Positions 1 to 9,253 are shown, numbered from the stretch's first letter. The stretch is DNA of 64,000 nucleotides from Sphingopyxis sp. Root154 (GCF_001427105.1 NZ_LMGI01000001.1:1054001-1118000); one strand, 5' to 3'. Made by a program: numbers and translations. Notes: generated by a model not told the origin, from the letters alone.

Positions 1-1007
1 TGGTTGACGCCATAGAGGCGTTCGAGCCGCTTGGTCGGGATATCGTGCGTCACCGATCCGTCGACCCAGCGCCGGTCGGGCTGGTACGGGATGCGCTCGC
101 CCCGGTCGTCGCGCGCCATCAGCATCACCGGCGGGAAGACGCCGGGCACGGCGCACGACGCGAGCACCGCTTCGCGGATCAGCACGTTGGGCGCGGTAAT
201 CGCGTTGAGCAGGCGGCCGTTCTGATGCTTTTCGGCCGGCGCGACCGAGACGTTGAGGTGGCGGCCGCTGACCTCATAGGCTTCCTGAAAGGTCAGGTCG
301 GGGATCAGGTCGGCAAGGCGTTCGCGCACCTCGTCGGGCGCGAGGCGCCTTTGTTCGGGGTCGCGGTCGGGATTGGCGAGGCGGTTGCTTTCGAGGAAGG
401 CGCCGATGTCGGCGTTCTTGCGCGTACAGACGATTGCGGCGACGATCGAGCCGCCGCTCGCGCCCGACATGATCGCGGGCAGCACGCCTTCTTCCCACAA
501 AGCCTTCACCACGCCGATGTGGAAGAAGAGGAAGCTGCCCGAACCCGAAAGCAGCAGCGCCGAGCGGCCGTAGCAATGCTGCGCGCGGCGGAAGAAGTCG
601 CGCTTTTCCTCGCGGGTGATGCTGCGCGACGCGCCGATCTTGCCCAATGAGGCGACGACCTCGGCGACATAATCCTCGACCAGCTTTTTCGTGCCGAAGC
701 GCGCCTTTTGATAGAGGCGCTCGTGCCCCATGCCGTCGATATTGCCGTGAATGCCTTCGTTGAGGACGAAGAGCAGCCCCTTGACGTCACCCGCCGCCGA
801 CAGCTTGCGCAGCTTTTCGAGCCGCGCGCGGATCGCCTTGTAATCGAAATGCTTGCTTTCGTCGGCGTCGCGCCACGCCTGCAGCCCCGATTTCCGGTCA
901 TGTTCGCGCGCAGCGTTGCTCCATGCGGCATAATCGGGCGCGGTCACCAGATCGCGGTCGGCGCTGAGCGTCGGGGTGAAAAGCATTCGGTAATCCTGCG
1001 AGAGCAT
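1..1007 (-). CDS. Patatin-like phospholipase, DUF3336 type (C-terminus off the left edge)
   Basis: Serine acyl hydrolase expected to release fatty acids from glycerolipids or neutral lipids. Reading leftwards from ATG at 1007, an N-terminal block of about 150 residues, as in patatin lipases with DUF3336, precedes the patatin core. A Gly-rich oxyanion stretch (LLLSGSGSFLFF) is followed by the nucleophile elbow GASGGS (bases 447-464, about residue 183). The catalytic Asp is in WVDGS near base 60, so both members of the Ser-Asp dyad are inside the window. Only the C-terminal end is missing. Its start lies 3 bases beyond the stop of the upstream WS/DGAT gene, so the two are almost certainly co-transcribed. 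The pairing suggests lipase and synthase of a storage-lipid cycle, which is inference. Confidence 0.88.
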   Translation of the reverse strand, partial: MLSQDYRMLFTPTLSADRDLVTAPDYAAWSNAAREHDRKSGLQAWRDADESKHFDYKAIRARLEKLRKLSAAGDVKGLLFVLNEGIHGNIDGMGHERLYQKARFGTKKLVEDYVAEVVASLGKIGASRSITREEKRDFFRRAQHCYGRSALLLSGSGSFLFFHIGVVKALWEEGVLPAIMSGASGGSIVAAIVCTRKNADIGAFLESNRLANPDRDPEQRRLAPDEVRERLADLIPDLTFQEAYEVSGRHLNVSVAPAEKHQNGRLLNAITAPNVLIREAVLASCAVPGVFPPVMLMARDDRGERIPYQPDRRWVDGSVTHDIPTKRLERLYGVN

Positions 1008-1010
1008 GGT

Positions 1011-2567
1011 CTATTTTTTACGAGTCTTGCCGGTTGCGTTCGCTTTAGCAACCGGTTTCACCCTGTCCTTCGCAGCAGGTTTTGGAGCGGCTTTCGGTTT
1101 CGGCTTGGGCTTGGCCGCGGGTTTCGGCGTTGCCGTAGCGGCTTTGGGCTTTTCGTCCTTCGGCACCGCGGCCATCAGGTCGGCAAAACTTTCGTCGATA
1201 CATTCGCGGAAAAAGGCGATGTCGGGCATCACCGCGCGTTCGGAGATAAGCGAAAAGGCGATGCGGCCGTTGTAGCTGGGGGTCGCGACGAACAGTCCCA
1301 TATTGTTCGCGAGCGGCGCCATGCCGTGCTGCTGCACGAGCTGCGCGCCCGCGAGGTAGAGCGGCACCTGCGCGCCGGGGACGTTCGAGATGAAGAGGTT
1401 CGTCCCGCGCACCGCGAAGCGTTCGCTGGTCACGAGCCGCGCCACCGCCGCCATCGTTGCGCCCGGAATATGCTGTGACAGGTCGGTCATGATGCGTGCG
1501 CTGACTCCCGCCTTCGCCTCCTTCGCCTCGGCCGTATAGTCGCGAACCGCCGCGAGCCGTTCGAGCGGATCGGCGATGTCGGTGCGGATCGGCACGCTCA
1601 TCGCCGACACCTGATTGCCCGGTTTCGATGCCTTGCCGCCCTTCCCGCGCAAGTTGATCGGCGCGACCGCGACGAGGCTGTCCTTCGGCAATTCCTTGTG
1701 CTTCGCGAGATATTTCCTGAGCGCCCCGCCAACGGTGGTGAGCACGACGTCGTTGACCGTCGCGCCGGGCACCTTCTTGCGGATCTCGGCGACATCGGCG
1801 AGCGCCACCGTCGTCGCGTCGAACATCTTGTGCGGGCCGACGGGCACGTTGAAGCGCGTTTCGGGGACGCCCGCGGTCATGCCACCCTCGGCTATCGACT
1901 TGCGCGCCGACGAGATGATCGCAGGCGACATCTTTATCAGCGCGTTCATGAACTTGACCGGCGACTGCATCGACGCCGACCAGGCGCGCGAGAGCGTTTC
2001 GGTGCTCGACGGCGCCTTGCCCAGCTCCTCGACCGGCGGCGGCTCGGCAATCGCGGGCGTGCCCTTCGCATCGATGTCGCTCATCGCGATAAAGGCATGC
2101 GCGCCCGAGGCACCATCGACTGCGGCATGGTGGACGCGGTGGAGCATCGCGAAGCTGCCCTTCGGAATGCCCGGAATCCGGTCGAGCCCTTCGATGATGT
2201 AAATGTCCCAGAGCGGGCGGTTCATATCCATCGGCTTCGAGAACCAGCGCGCGACCGCGATGCAGAATTGCCGCCAGTCGCCCGGCTCGGGCAGCCGCGC
2301 GTGGCTCATATGCGCTTCGATGTCGAAATGCTCGTCCTCGACCCAATAGGGATGGTCCATGTCGAACGGCAGGCGGTGGAGCCGGCGCTTGAACAAGGGC
2401 GAGGTGTGAACGCGGCTTTCGACGTGGCGGATAATATCCTTGAAGCGCACGAAGCCGCCGGGCGCAGTCGAGGGGTCGTAGATATAGACCCCCATGATGT
2501 GCGTCAGATTGTTCGCGGTCTGCGTGTAGAGGAACTGGGCGTCCTGCGCGCTGAGCTGTTTTAGCAT
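1011..2567 (-). CDS. Wax ester synthase/diacylglycerol acyltransferase (WS/DGAT)
   Basis: Transfers acyl groups from acyl-CoA to diacylglycerol or fatty alcohol, making triacylglycerol or wax esters at the membrane or lipid body. The 518 residues carry the family's catalytic motif HHxxxDG (HHAAVDG, residues 146-152), the N-terminal block LSAQDAQFLY typical of WS/DGAT, and a C-terminal half with NVPGAQVPLYLAG. Length is slightly above the usual 450-480 because the last ~50 residues form a Lys/Ala/Pro-rich tail resembling histone H1. The gene is co-directional with the patatin (3-base gap) and downstream of two glycerolipid acyltransferase genes. The tail is unusual for this family; whether it binds DNA or anionic membrane is unknown. 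Confidence 0.93.
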   Translation of the reverse strand: MLKQLSAQDAQFLYTQTANNLTHIMGVYIYDPSTAPGGFVRFKDIIRHVESRVHTSPLFKRRLHRLPFDMDHPYWVEDEHFDIEAHMSHARLPEPGDWRQFCIAVARWFSKPMDMNRPLWDIYIIEGLDRIPGIPKGSFAMLHRVHHAAVDGASGAHAFIAMSDIDAKGTPAIAEPPPVEELGKAPSSTETLSRAWSASMQSPVKFMNALIKMSPAIISSARKSIAEGGMTAGVPETRFNVPVGPHKMFDATTVALADVAEIRKKVPGATVNDVVLTTVGGALRKYLAKHKELPKDSLVAVAPINLRGKGGKASKPGNQVSAMSVPIRTDIADPLERLAAVRDYTAEAKEAKAGVSARIMTDLSQHIPGATMAAVARLVTSERFAVRGTNLFISNVPGAQVPLYLAGAQLVQQHGMAPLANNMGLFVATPSYNGRIAFSLISERAVMPDIAFFRECIDESFADLMAAVPKDEKPKAATATPKPAAKPKPKPKAAPKPAAKDRVKPVAKANATGKTRKK

Positions 2568-2588
2568 GTCGGGTTCCTTCTACCGTGC

Positions 2589-2673
2589 CGTCATTGCGAG
2601 GAGCCGAAGGCGACGCGGCAATCCAAAGTAGGCGTAAACCGCTCTGGATTGCTTCGCTACGCTCGCAATGACG
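2589..2673. repeat. Inverted-repeat (REP-like) intergenic element
   Basis: Outer arms CGTCATTGCGAG (2589-2600) and CTCGCAATGACG (2662-2673) are exact reverse complements, and an inner pair GCAATCCA (2618-2625) and TGGATTGC (2645-2652) is also exact. The 85-base element lies between the PlsB-like and WS/DGAT genes, both on the minus strand, and would form a long hairpin in their transcript. Elements of this style are frequent between genes in sphingomonads (from memory). A short open frame across it is not a gene. Confidence 0.85.
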
Positions 2674-2692
2674 AAAATCGGATAACGCACGT

Positions 2693-5032
2693 TCATTCTC
2701 CGGCGCCCGGCAACCGATCGGCCAGCGCCACTGTCGACAGGCGCATCGTTTCCATGACGTTGGCCAACCCCCGCAGTTCCATCAGCAGCGCACGGCGCGC
2801 GGCGAGGTTCACCGGCGTCGCCTCCTCCGCGAGCCCCATATGGCGCATCAGCGAAAGGCCGTTGGCAAAGAGCAATTTCCCGATCGCCGCCTCGCTGCTG
2901 ATCCGGCGAAGCAGATAGGCCTGCCGGCCTTCGACGAGCGCTGCGTCGAGCAGCGCCTTTTCATCGACGACATCACCGGGCTTGGCGCGCGCGAGCTGTT
3001 CGGCGACGACCGAATAGGCCTCGGCGAAGGGCAGCAATATCGCGTGGCCGACGACGGGTTGGCAGCGGCGGAGAAGCTGCGCGATACCGCGATCGCCGCT
3101 CGCGAGGCGGCGGTCCCATACGGGATCGATGCGTGTCAGCTCTGCCTCGATCGCGGCACGATGCTCGTCGCGTGGCGGATAGAAGAATTCGAATTTGAAC
3201 AGGTCGCGCAGGCGATCGATCTTCGCCCAGAAGGCCGCGGTCGCATCGCCGCTGTCGCCATCGCGGAGTTCGAACAGCGCGAGCTCGATCATCGCGCGAT
3301 CGAGGAAATGATGTGCGATGATGTTGCGGTAATAGCTCGCCATCGGATGTTTGGCGGGGTCGATCGAATAGACATTCTCGCTGCCCGCTTCGTAGCGCGT
3401 CAGCAGGCCGCTCTCGACGAGCGTGTCGACGGTCGCGGAGAGCGCGCTGTCGTCGCCGCTTTCGAGCTCGCTGCTGAGGCGGATGCAGCGCGCGCGCGCC
3501 CAGTTGGTCACTGCACCGATCGCGCCGAGCAGTTCGGCGGCAGTCGCGCCGCGCGGCGCCATGCCGAGCAGGATCAGGCACATCACCGAGGTGACCGTCA
3601 GCGGCGTGACGCGGTTCGCCTCGACCGCAACCGCAAAGGCGATCGTTTCGAGCGCGCGCTTGTCGTCGGGGCCTGGGGCCTCGTCGATCACGACGGGATT
3701 GCCGATGTCGAGCCGGATGCGGCCCGAGGGCTCCTTCAGGCTCTTCATATAGCCGAGAAACCACGACAGGCTCTCGGGCTTCTTGTTTCGCCCGGTCTGC
3801 TCGGCGGCATATTCCTCGACGTCGCGGATCAGGTCGAAGCTGGTGACGAAGGGCACGAAATGCACATCGCGCGTCCCGGTCGCGTGCGCCGCGTCGAGGA
3901 CATATTTCATCAGGCCATATTTGGGGGGCATCAGCTTGCCGAGCCGCGAGCGCGTCCCTTCGAACGCCCACGACAGCGGGAAGCGCTTGGCGAGCAGCCA
4001 GGCGATATAGTGGCGCAGCACGAGCTTGTAGACCGGTTGGTCCTGGAAGCTCCGCCGAATGAAGATCATCCCCGAGCGGCGGAAAAATTCGCCCATCACC
4101 GCGAAGTCGAGATTGGCGCCGCCGAAGCTGTGCAGCATCGGCATGTCGTTTTCATAAGTGAGCCGGCTGGGCGTCGCGCCGTCGATATAGGTCTTGTGCG
4201 TGAAGAGGATCGCGGTCGGATGCTCACGCAGGATCGAACGCAGCCGTGCGAGTTCGGCGGCGTCGACCTCCATCTCGGGCGCGTAGCCGCCGAACATCAT
4301 CCGATCGAGACGCGCGCGAAGATCGAGAAAAAGCGCCGAAGGCCGCGCGATGACCTCCTTCATCAACGGCCGCGCCTCGCGGAAAAGTTCGGCGACCGGG
4401 CGGCCCGTCGCCTCGGACAATTCGGCAAGCGCGGAGCGGAATTTGGGGCTGGTGCGCAGCCCGTCGGAGACGAAGCGCGGCACCTTGTAGCGCGTGCCGC
4501 GGATACCGCGTTCGGCGACGTCGAGGGCAAGCGAGGCCTGCCGCGCGACGAAGCCCGCGAATTCGGGGCTATCGGTTCCTTCGCCGTCGCCGCCGCCGGT
4601 CTGCTGGCAGAAACGGTCGCGGAGCGCGTCGAGCGTCGCCGCCTCGCCCACCAAAATCTGCGCGCGACGGCGGTCGCGAAGCAGGATCAGCCGCGAGCGG
4701 AGCGGCCCGGGATGCCGCGGATCACCGAAGATCAGGTGGCGGAATTTGAGCGCGCGGTCCTTGTCGAACCCCGGAATGCGCCACGCGACGCGCAGCGGCA
4801 CGACCAGCCGCGACGGCGCGCCGCCAAGCCGCGCCTGCAGCACGTCTACGGGCAGCGCATGATCGCCATCCTCGATGTCGAGGCTGGCCCATGCCGGCTC
4901 GTCATCGCCGCTCGTCGAATGCATCCAGTCGAGCAACAAGCGCCGTTCGACCCCGTTGCGCGCGTCGATGATATAGAGCCGGTCGGCCGCCTGCTCCGTC
5001 ACGATCGGGGTGCGGGGCGTTCCGTCGGCCAC
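2693..5032 (-). CDS. Glycerol-3-phosphate 1-O-acyltransferase, PlsB-like
   Basis: Catalyses the first acylation of glycerol-3-phosphate to lysophosphatidate. The 779 residues match the long PlsB class. The acyltransferase signature HX4D is at H279-K-T-Y-I-D284, followed by block II (GGANLDF...FIRRSF, about 304-329) and block III AFEGTRSR (356-363). The N-terminal ~230 residues hold no motif I recognise. The start ATG at 5032 is 3 bases from the stop of the HAD-PlsC gene, so the two successive acylation steps are encoded back to back. The actinobacterial neutral-lipid pathway has a similar gene set, so a role in triacylglycerol rather than only phospholipid synthesis is plausible. Confidence 0.9.
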   Translation of the reverse strand: MADGTPRTPIVTEQAADRLYIIDARNGVERRLLLDWMHSTSGDDEPAWASLDIEDGDHALPVDVLQARLGGAPSRLVVPLRVAWRIPGFDKDRALKFRHLIFGDPRHPGPLRSRLILLRDRRRAQILVGEAATLDALRDRFCQQTGGGDGEGTDSPEFAGFVARQASLALDVAERGIRGTRYKVPRFVSDGLRTSPKFRSALAELSEATGRPVAELFREARPLMKEVIARPSALFLDLRARLDRMMFGGYAPEMEVDAAELARLRSILREHPTAILFTHKTYIDGATPSRLTYENDMPMLHSFGGANLDFAVMGEFFRRSGMIFIRRSFQDQPVYKLVLRHYIAWLLAKRFPLSWAFEGTRSRLGKLMPPKYGLMKYVLDAAHATGTRDVHFVPFVTSFDLIRDVEEYAAEQTGRNKKPESLSWFLGYMKSLKEPSGRIRLDIGNPVVIDEAPGPDDKRALETIAFAVAVEANRVTPLTVTSVMCLILLGMAPRGATAAELLGAIGAVTNWARARCIRLSSELESGDDSALSATVDTLVESGLLTRYEAGSENVYSIDPAKHPMASYYRNIIAHHFLDRAMIELALFELRDGDSGDATAAFWAKIDRLRDLFKFEFFYPPRDEHRAAIEAELTRIDPVWDRRLASGDRGIAQLLRRCQPVVGHAILLPFAEAYSVVAEQLARAKPGDVVDEKALLDAALVEGRQAYLLRRISSEAAIGKLLFANGLSLMRHMGLAEEATPVNLAARRALLMELRGLANVMETMRLSTVALADRLPGAGE

Positions 5033-5035
5033 CGC

Positions 5036-6628
5036 TTAGCCGGTCTTTCCCTTGGCGGCCGCAGGCTTTTTGGCGGGGGCCTTTTTCTTTGCGGTGGGCT
5101 TTTTCGCGGCTGCCTTTTTCGGCTTGGCCTTTTCGGTCTTGGCTTCGGGCGGCGCGGCCCCGGGCGCGGGCTCTTTCGCCACCGATTCCGCGACGCTTTC
5201 CTCGGGCTGGCCGAGCGTGCGGAGGAACATGTTGCGGACGTCGCGGACATGCGTGTTGATCGTCCGCGGGCTCCATTTCGACGTGTCGACCGGCGGCAGC
5301 ACGGTGACGCGCACCGTCGCGGGGCGCATCACGAACTCGTTCTTCGGCGCGACGTCCGTGGCATTATGAATCACGATCGGTACAATCGGCACCCCGGCCT
5401 GCATCGCGAGATGGAAGGCGCCCTTCTTGAACGGTTCGAGCTTCGGCGTCAGGCTGCGCGTGCCCTCGGGCGAGATGCAGATCGACTTGCCCTCGATCTT
5501 GATCGCGTCGACCAGCGGCTCCATGGCCTTGATCGCGCTCTTGCCGTCAGCGCGGTCGACGAAGACGGTGCCGCCCCATTCCATCAGCTTGCCGAGGATG
5601 GGGATGTCCTTGATCTCTTTCTTGCCCACCCCGCCCATGTCGCGGCGGATGAGCTTGGCGAGGATCATGACGTCCGCCTTGCTCTGGTGGTTGAAGATGA
5701 AGACGCACGGGCGCGAGGACCAGAGATGCTTCTCCTCCTCGACCTCCAGTTCGACGCCGGTGATCGCGGTCGCGAAATCGCCGAACAGCCCGATCGAGAA
5801 ATTCGCCGCCTCGCGCTGCGAACGGGTGAGCGCCCAGATCGGCAGCCCCGCGGCGAAAGCACCGACGAGCGAGCCGGTGGCGTAGATGGTACGCGTATAA
5901 TCGACCCAGCTCGGCGTCCCGCGGCTCGCAAAGCGCTGCACCGGCCAGCCATTTTCTTCGGCAATGGCCTTGAGTTTCAGATTGGGGTTGAGCGGGCGCG
6001 GTTTGCCCACGCGCTCCAAGAGTTCGATATCGTCGTCGCTGTCCGAATAGAAAAAGCTCTGGTCGAGATCGAGGCCATATTCGGCGGCAAGTTCCTCGGC
6101 CGCGAGCACCTTGCCTTCGCCGAAGCAGAGCGGGCGGATGATCTCCCCGGTGAAGACGCCATCCTCGATCTCATAGGCCGAGCATTTGATATCCTCGATG
6201 CCGAGGTCGCGCGCGGTCGGTTCGATCTGGTAGATCGTCGCCGAGGAGATAATCGCGACGCGGTGGCCCTTGGCCTGATGCGCCTCGATGATCGCGCGCG
6301 TCTCGGGATAGATCTTGCGCGCGATATGCTTCTTGTAGAGTTCCTCGCCGAACTCGATGAAGCTTTCCTCGTCGACGCCGCGCATGAATTTCGCGGCGCC
6401 CGACATCAGCCCCGAAAAACCGATCGTGCCGAGGCTGTGCTGCGCAACGACCTGCGCGGTCTCCGCAATCTCCTCGACCGACATTTCGCGGCGCTGGAAT
6501 TTCTCGCGCAGCATCGCGGTCGCGGAATAGCCCGAGATGATCGTGCCGTCGAAATCGAACAGCGCGGCGATATGCGACCCCGGCTCCGACGCCAGAACTT
6601 CGTCCAAATGCGGTTGCGGCCTCGGCAC
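5036..6628 (-). CDS. HAD-IB phosphatase fused to 1-acylglycerol-3-phosphate acyltransferase (PlsC-like)
   Basis: Two-domain enzyme of 530 residues. The N-terminal HAD-IB phosphatase shows motif I FDFDGT (D25/D27), a motif II ISS near 127-129 and the acidic motif SDSDDD (195-200). The C-terminal PlsC domain has NHQSKAD (HX4D, H314/D319), FVDR (356-359) and PEGTRS (387-392). It could make phosphatidate and, through the HAD domain, dephosphorylate a phosphorylated lipid or intermediate; the HAD substrate is not known. Residues ~480-530 form a Lys/Ala/Pro tail like that on the WS/DGAT. The ATG at 6628 fits the HAD motif lying near residue 25. It is the first gene of the lipid operon. Confidence 0.9.
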   Translation of the reverse strand: MPRPQPHLDEVLASEPGSHIAALFDFDGTIISGYSATAMLREKFQRREMSVEEIAETAQVVAQHSLGTIGFSGLMSGAAKFMRGVDEESFIEFGEELYKKHIARKIYPETRAIIEAHQAKGHRVAIISSATIYQIEPTARDLGIEDIKCSAYEIEDGVFTGEIIRPLCFGEGKVLAAEELAAEYGLDLDQSFFYSDSDDDIELLERVGKPRPLNPNLKLKAIAEENGWPVQRFASRGTPSWVDYTRTIYATGSLVGAFAAGLPIWALTRSQREAANFSIGLFGDFATAITGVELEVEEEKHLWSSRPCVFIFNHQSKADVMILAKLIRRDMGGVGKKEIKDIPILGKLMEWGGTVFVDRADGKSAIKAMEPLVDAIKIEGKSICISPEGTRSLTPKLEPFKKGAFHLAMQAGVPIVPIVIHNATDVAPKNEFVMRPATVRVTVLPPVDTSKWSPRTINTHVRDVRNMFLRTLGQPEESVAESVAKEPAPGAAPPEAKTEKAKPKKAAAKKPTAKKKAPAKKPAAAKGKTG

Positions 6629-6696
6629 GCCTGTCTCCCCACCAACGGCTATATTGCCGCCTTATCCCTGCACAGTGACAGGTAAAATGGGGTTAA

Positions 6697-7320
6697 TCAA
6701 TGGCGTGAAAGTGCGGCGGCCTCGCGCGCCAACGTCTCGATTTTTGCAGGGTCGAGCGTCCCCGAGGGGACGACCCAGCTGCCGCCGACGCACAGCACCG
6801 CTTCAAGCGCGAGCCAGTCGGGCGCGGTCGCGAGGCTGATGCCGCCGGTCGGACAGAAGCGCGCCTGACCGAAGGGGCCTGCGAGCGCCTTCAGCGCCGG
6901 GATGCCGCCGCTGGTCGCCGCGGGGAAGAATTTGAAGCGGTCGAGACCGAGATCCATGCCGCGCATGATGTCGCCAGCGTTGGCGGTGCCGGGGAGGAAG
7001 GGAATGCCGCTAGCGACCGCGGCCTTGCCTAGATTGTCGGTCAGGCCGGGCGAGACGATGAATTCAGCGCCCGCGGCGATCGCGCCCTTGAGCATTGCGG
7101 GGTCGAGCACCGTGCCCGCGCCGACGACCGCACCCTTGACGCTTTTCATCGCGGCGATCGCGTCGAGCGCGGCGGGGGTGCGCAAGGTGACTTCCAGCAC
7201 GGTCAGCCCGCCCGCGACGAGCGCCTCGGCCATCGGCACCGCGTCCTCGACGCGGTCGATGACGATCACCGGGATGACGGGCGCGAGGCGCATGATCTGG
7301 TCGATGCTTTTGTCGGTCAT
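6697..7320 (-). CDS. eda: 2-dehydro-3-deoxy-6-phosphogluconate (KDPG) aldolase
   Basis: Cleaves KDPG to pyruvate and glyceraldehyde-3-phosphate, the last Entner-Doudoroff step. The 207 residues carry the Schiff-base lysine in RFKFFPA, the glutamate in LEVTLRT, and the phosphate loop PTGGIS. The start is ATG 7320 (MTDKSIDQ). An in-frame extension upstream to 7374 only translates the inverted repeat at 7331-7410, so the longer start is rejected. It lies downstream of edd in the same direction with the repeat between them, so expression relative to edd may be modulated by that hairpin. Confidence 0.95.
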   Translation of the reverse strand: MTDKSIDQIMRLAPVIPVIVIDRVEDAVPMAEALVAGGLTVLEVTLRTPAALDAIAAMKSVKGAVVGAGTVLDPAMLKGAIAAGAEFIVSPGLTDNLGKAAVASGIPFLPGTANAGDIMRGMDLGLDRFKFFPAATSGGIPALKALAGPFGQARFCPTGGISLATAPDWLALEAVLCVGGSWVVPSGTLDPAKIETLAREAAALSRH

Positions 7321-7330
7321 TTCAATTCCT

Positions 7331-7410
7331 TCGTCGCCCCCGCGAAGGCGGGGGCCGCTATCAGTGTTGCGCATGGTTGCCAGCGGCCCCCGCCTTCGCG
7401 GGGGCGACGA
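7331..7410. repeat. Perfect 29-bp inverted repeat between edd and eda
   Basis: The arms at 7331-7359 and 7382-7410 are exact reverse complements over 29 bases, with core CGCCCCCGCGAAGGCGGGGG and a 22-base spacer. The right arm ends one base before the edd stop codon. In the edd-eda transcript this would be a very stable hairpin without a T-run. It may be a mobile repeat remnant, an mRNA-stabilising element or both. Its sequence is unrelated to the element at 2589-2673. Confidence 0.88.
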
Positions 7411-7411
7411 G

Positions 7412-9253
7412 CTAGATTACCGTTTCCATCGCCGCGAGGATCGCCGACCCACCCTTTTCGGCTTCGTCGGCATGGTGGCGGAACAAGGCGAACAGCTCGC
7501 GGCCAACGCCGACAGCGGGCGGCGGCGGGACCGCGGCGGTGCGTGCGGACCAAATGGCGGGATCGACGAGCGCGAGCACCTCCCCCTTGCGCGCACAGAC
7601 GCGGACAATGTCGCCGTCGACGAGAAAGGCGAGCGGGCCGCTCACCCCATCCGTGCCCGGCAAGGCTTCGGGCGAGAGGTGGATGACCGCGGGAACCTTG
7701 CCGCTCGCGCCCGACATGCGGCCATCGGTGAGCAGCGCAACGCGGAAACCCTTGTCCTGCAGCACGCCGAGCGCCGGCGTCAGCTTGTGGAGTTCGGGCA
7801 TCCCGTTGGCACGCGGCCCCTGGAAGCGCACAACGACGACGACATCGCGTTCGAGCTCGCCCGCCTTGAATGCGGTCAGCACCTGGTTCTGGTCGTCGAA
7901 GATCCGGCACGGCGCCTCGATCGTCCAGCGATCCTCGACAACCGCGCTGGTCTTGATGATCGCGCGGCCGAGATTGCCCGCGAGCAGGCGCATCCCGCCG
8001 TCAGGCGAGAAAGGCGCAGCGACGGGGCGCAGCATCGTGTCGTCACGGCTTGTCGTGGGTGCTGCCTGCCAGTGAAGTTCGTCGTCGACCAGCACCGGCT
8101 CCGACGCATAATCGGCCATCGTCCCGCCGACGGTGAGCACATCGCCGTGGAGCAAGCCTGCCCCCAGCAATTCGCGCACGACATAGCCGATCCCGCCCGC
8201 CGCATGGAAATTGTTCACGTCGCCCGCGCCGTTCGGATAGACGCGCGCGAGCAGCGGCACCGCGTGACTCAGCTCGTCGAAATCCTGCCAGTCGATGATG
8301 ATCCCCGCCGCGCGCGCGATCGCGGGCAGATGGATCGCGTGATTCGTCGATCCGCCGGTCGCGAGCAGGCCGATCGCGGCGTTGACGATCGCCTTCTCGT
8401 CCACGCAGCGCGACAGCGGACGGTAATCGTCGCCGTCCCAGCCGATCTCTGCCACGCGGTGTGTCGCGGTGCGCGTCAGTTCCTGACGCAGCTTGGTGCC
8501 GGGGTTCGTGAAGGCGCTGCCGGGGACGTGCAGCCCCATCAGTTCCATCATCATCTGGTTCGAATTCGCGGTGCCATAGAAGGTGCAAGTGCCCGCGCCA
8601 TGATAGCTCGCGGCCTCGGCCTCGAGCAGCTGATCGCGGGTCGCCTTGCCCTCAGCATAAAGCTGGCGGACGCGCTGCTTTTCCTTGTTCGCAAGGCCCG
8701 ACGGCATCGGGCCCGCGGGGATCAGGATCTGCGGCAGATGGCCGAAACGCAGCGCGCCGATCAGCAGGCCCGGGACGATCTTGTCGCAGATGCCAAGCAG
8801 CAGCGCGCTCTCGAACATTGCGTGGCTCAATGCGATCACCGTGCCCTGCGCGATATTGTCGCGGCTGAACAGCGACAGGTCCATGCCCGCCTGCCCCTGC
8901 GTCACGCCGTCGCACATCGCGGGGACGCCGCCCGCGACCTGCGCGGTGGCGCCGACTTCGCGCGCGAAGAGTTTGATCTGTTCGGGGTAGCGGCCGTACG
9001 GCTGATGCGCCGAGAGCATGTCGTTATAGCTGGTGACGATGCCGATGTTCATCTCGGCGCCCGACCGGATCGCGGGCTTGTCCTCGCCCGACGCGGCAAA
9101 GCCATGCGCAAGATTGCCGCACGACAGGTTGCCGCGATTGGTGCCCGCCTCGCGCTGGCGATCCATCAGGCCGAGATAGGCCGCACGGCGCGGCGCGCTG
9201 CGCTCGATGATGCGGTCGGTAACCTTAGCGATTACGGGGTTCAGATCAGTCAT
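7412..9253 (-). CDS. edd: Phosphogluconate dehydratase
   Basis: Iron-sulfur dehydratase converting 6-phosphogluconate to KDPG. The 613 residues are the usual length for Edd and align throughout with the IlvD/Edd family. Visible Fe-S ligand regions are [15 protein letters not shown] and [25 protein letters not shown] and [10 protein letters not shown] are further family signatures. ATG at 9253 overlaps the zwf stop (9246-9248), so translation is probably coupled to zwf. No 6-phosphogluconolactonase (pgl) or glucokinase gene is present in this operon. Confidence 0.97.
   Translation of the reverse strand: MTDLNPVIAKVTDRIIERSAPRRAAYLGLMDRQREAGTNRGNLSCGNLAHGFAASGEDKPAIRSGAEMNIGIVTSYNDMLSAHQPYGRYPEQIKLFAREVGATAQVAGGVPAMCDGVTQGQAGMDLSLFSRDNIAQGTVIALSHAMFESALLLGICDKIVPGLLIGALRFGHLPQILIPAGPMPSGLANKEKQRVRQLYAEGKATRDQLLEAEAASYHGAGTCTFYGTANSNQMMMELMGLHVPGSAFTNPGTKLRQELTRTATHRVAEIGWDGDDYRPLSRCVDEKAIVNAAIGLLATGGSTNHAIHLPAIARAAGIIIDWQDFDELSHAVPLLARVYPNGAGDVNNFHAAGGIGYVVRELLGAGLLHGDVLTVGGTMADYASEPVLVDDELHWQAAPTTSRDDTMLRPVAAPFSPDGGMRLLAGNLGRAIIKTSAVVEDRWTIEAPCRIFDDQNQVLTAFKAGELERDVVVVVRFQGPRANGMPELHKLTPALGVLQDKGFRVALLTDGRMSGASGKVPAVIHLSPEALPGTDGVSGPLAFLVDGDIVRVCARKGEVLALVDPAIWSARTAAVPPPPAVGVGRELFALFRHHADEAEKGGSAILAAMETVI

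Noticed and set aside
2840-6685. Open frame of 1281 codons on the plus strand
   Set aside because: It lies antisense to the PlsB-like and HAD-PlsC genes, is Arg/Ala/Asp-rich without any domain, and arises from high-GC codon bias of the real genes.
7321-7374. N-terminal extension of Eda starting at 7374
   Set aside because: The extra residues are only the translated inverted repeat; KDPG aldolases start near MTDKS.
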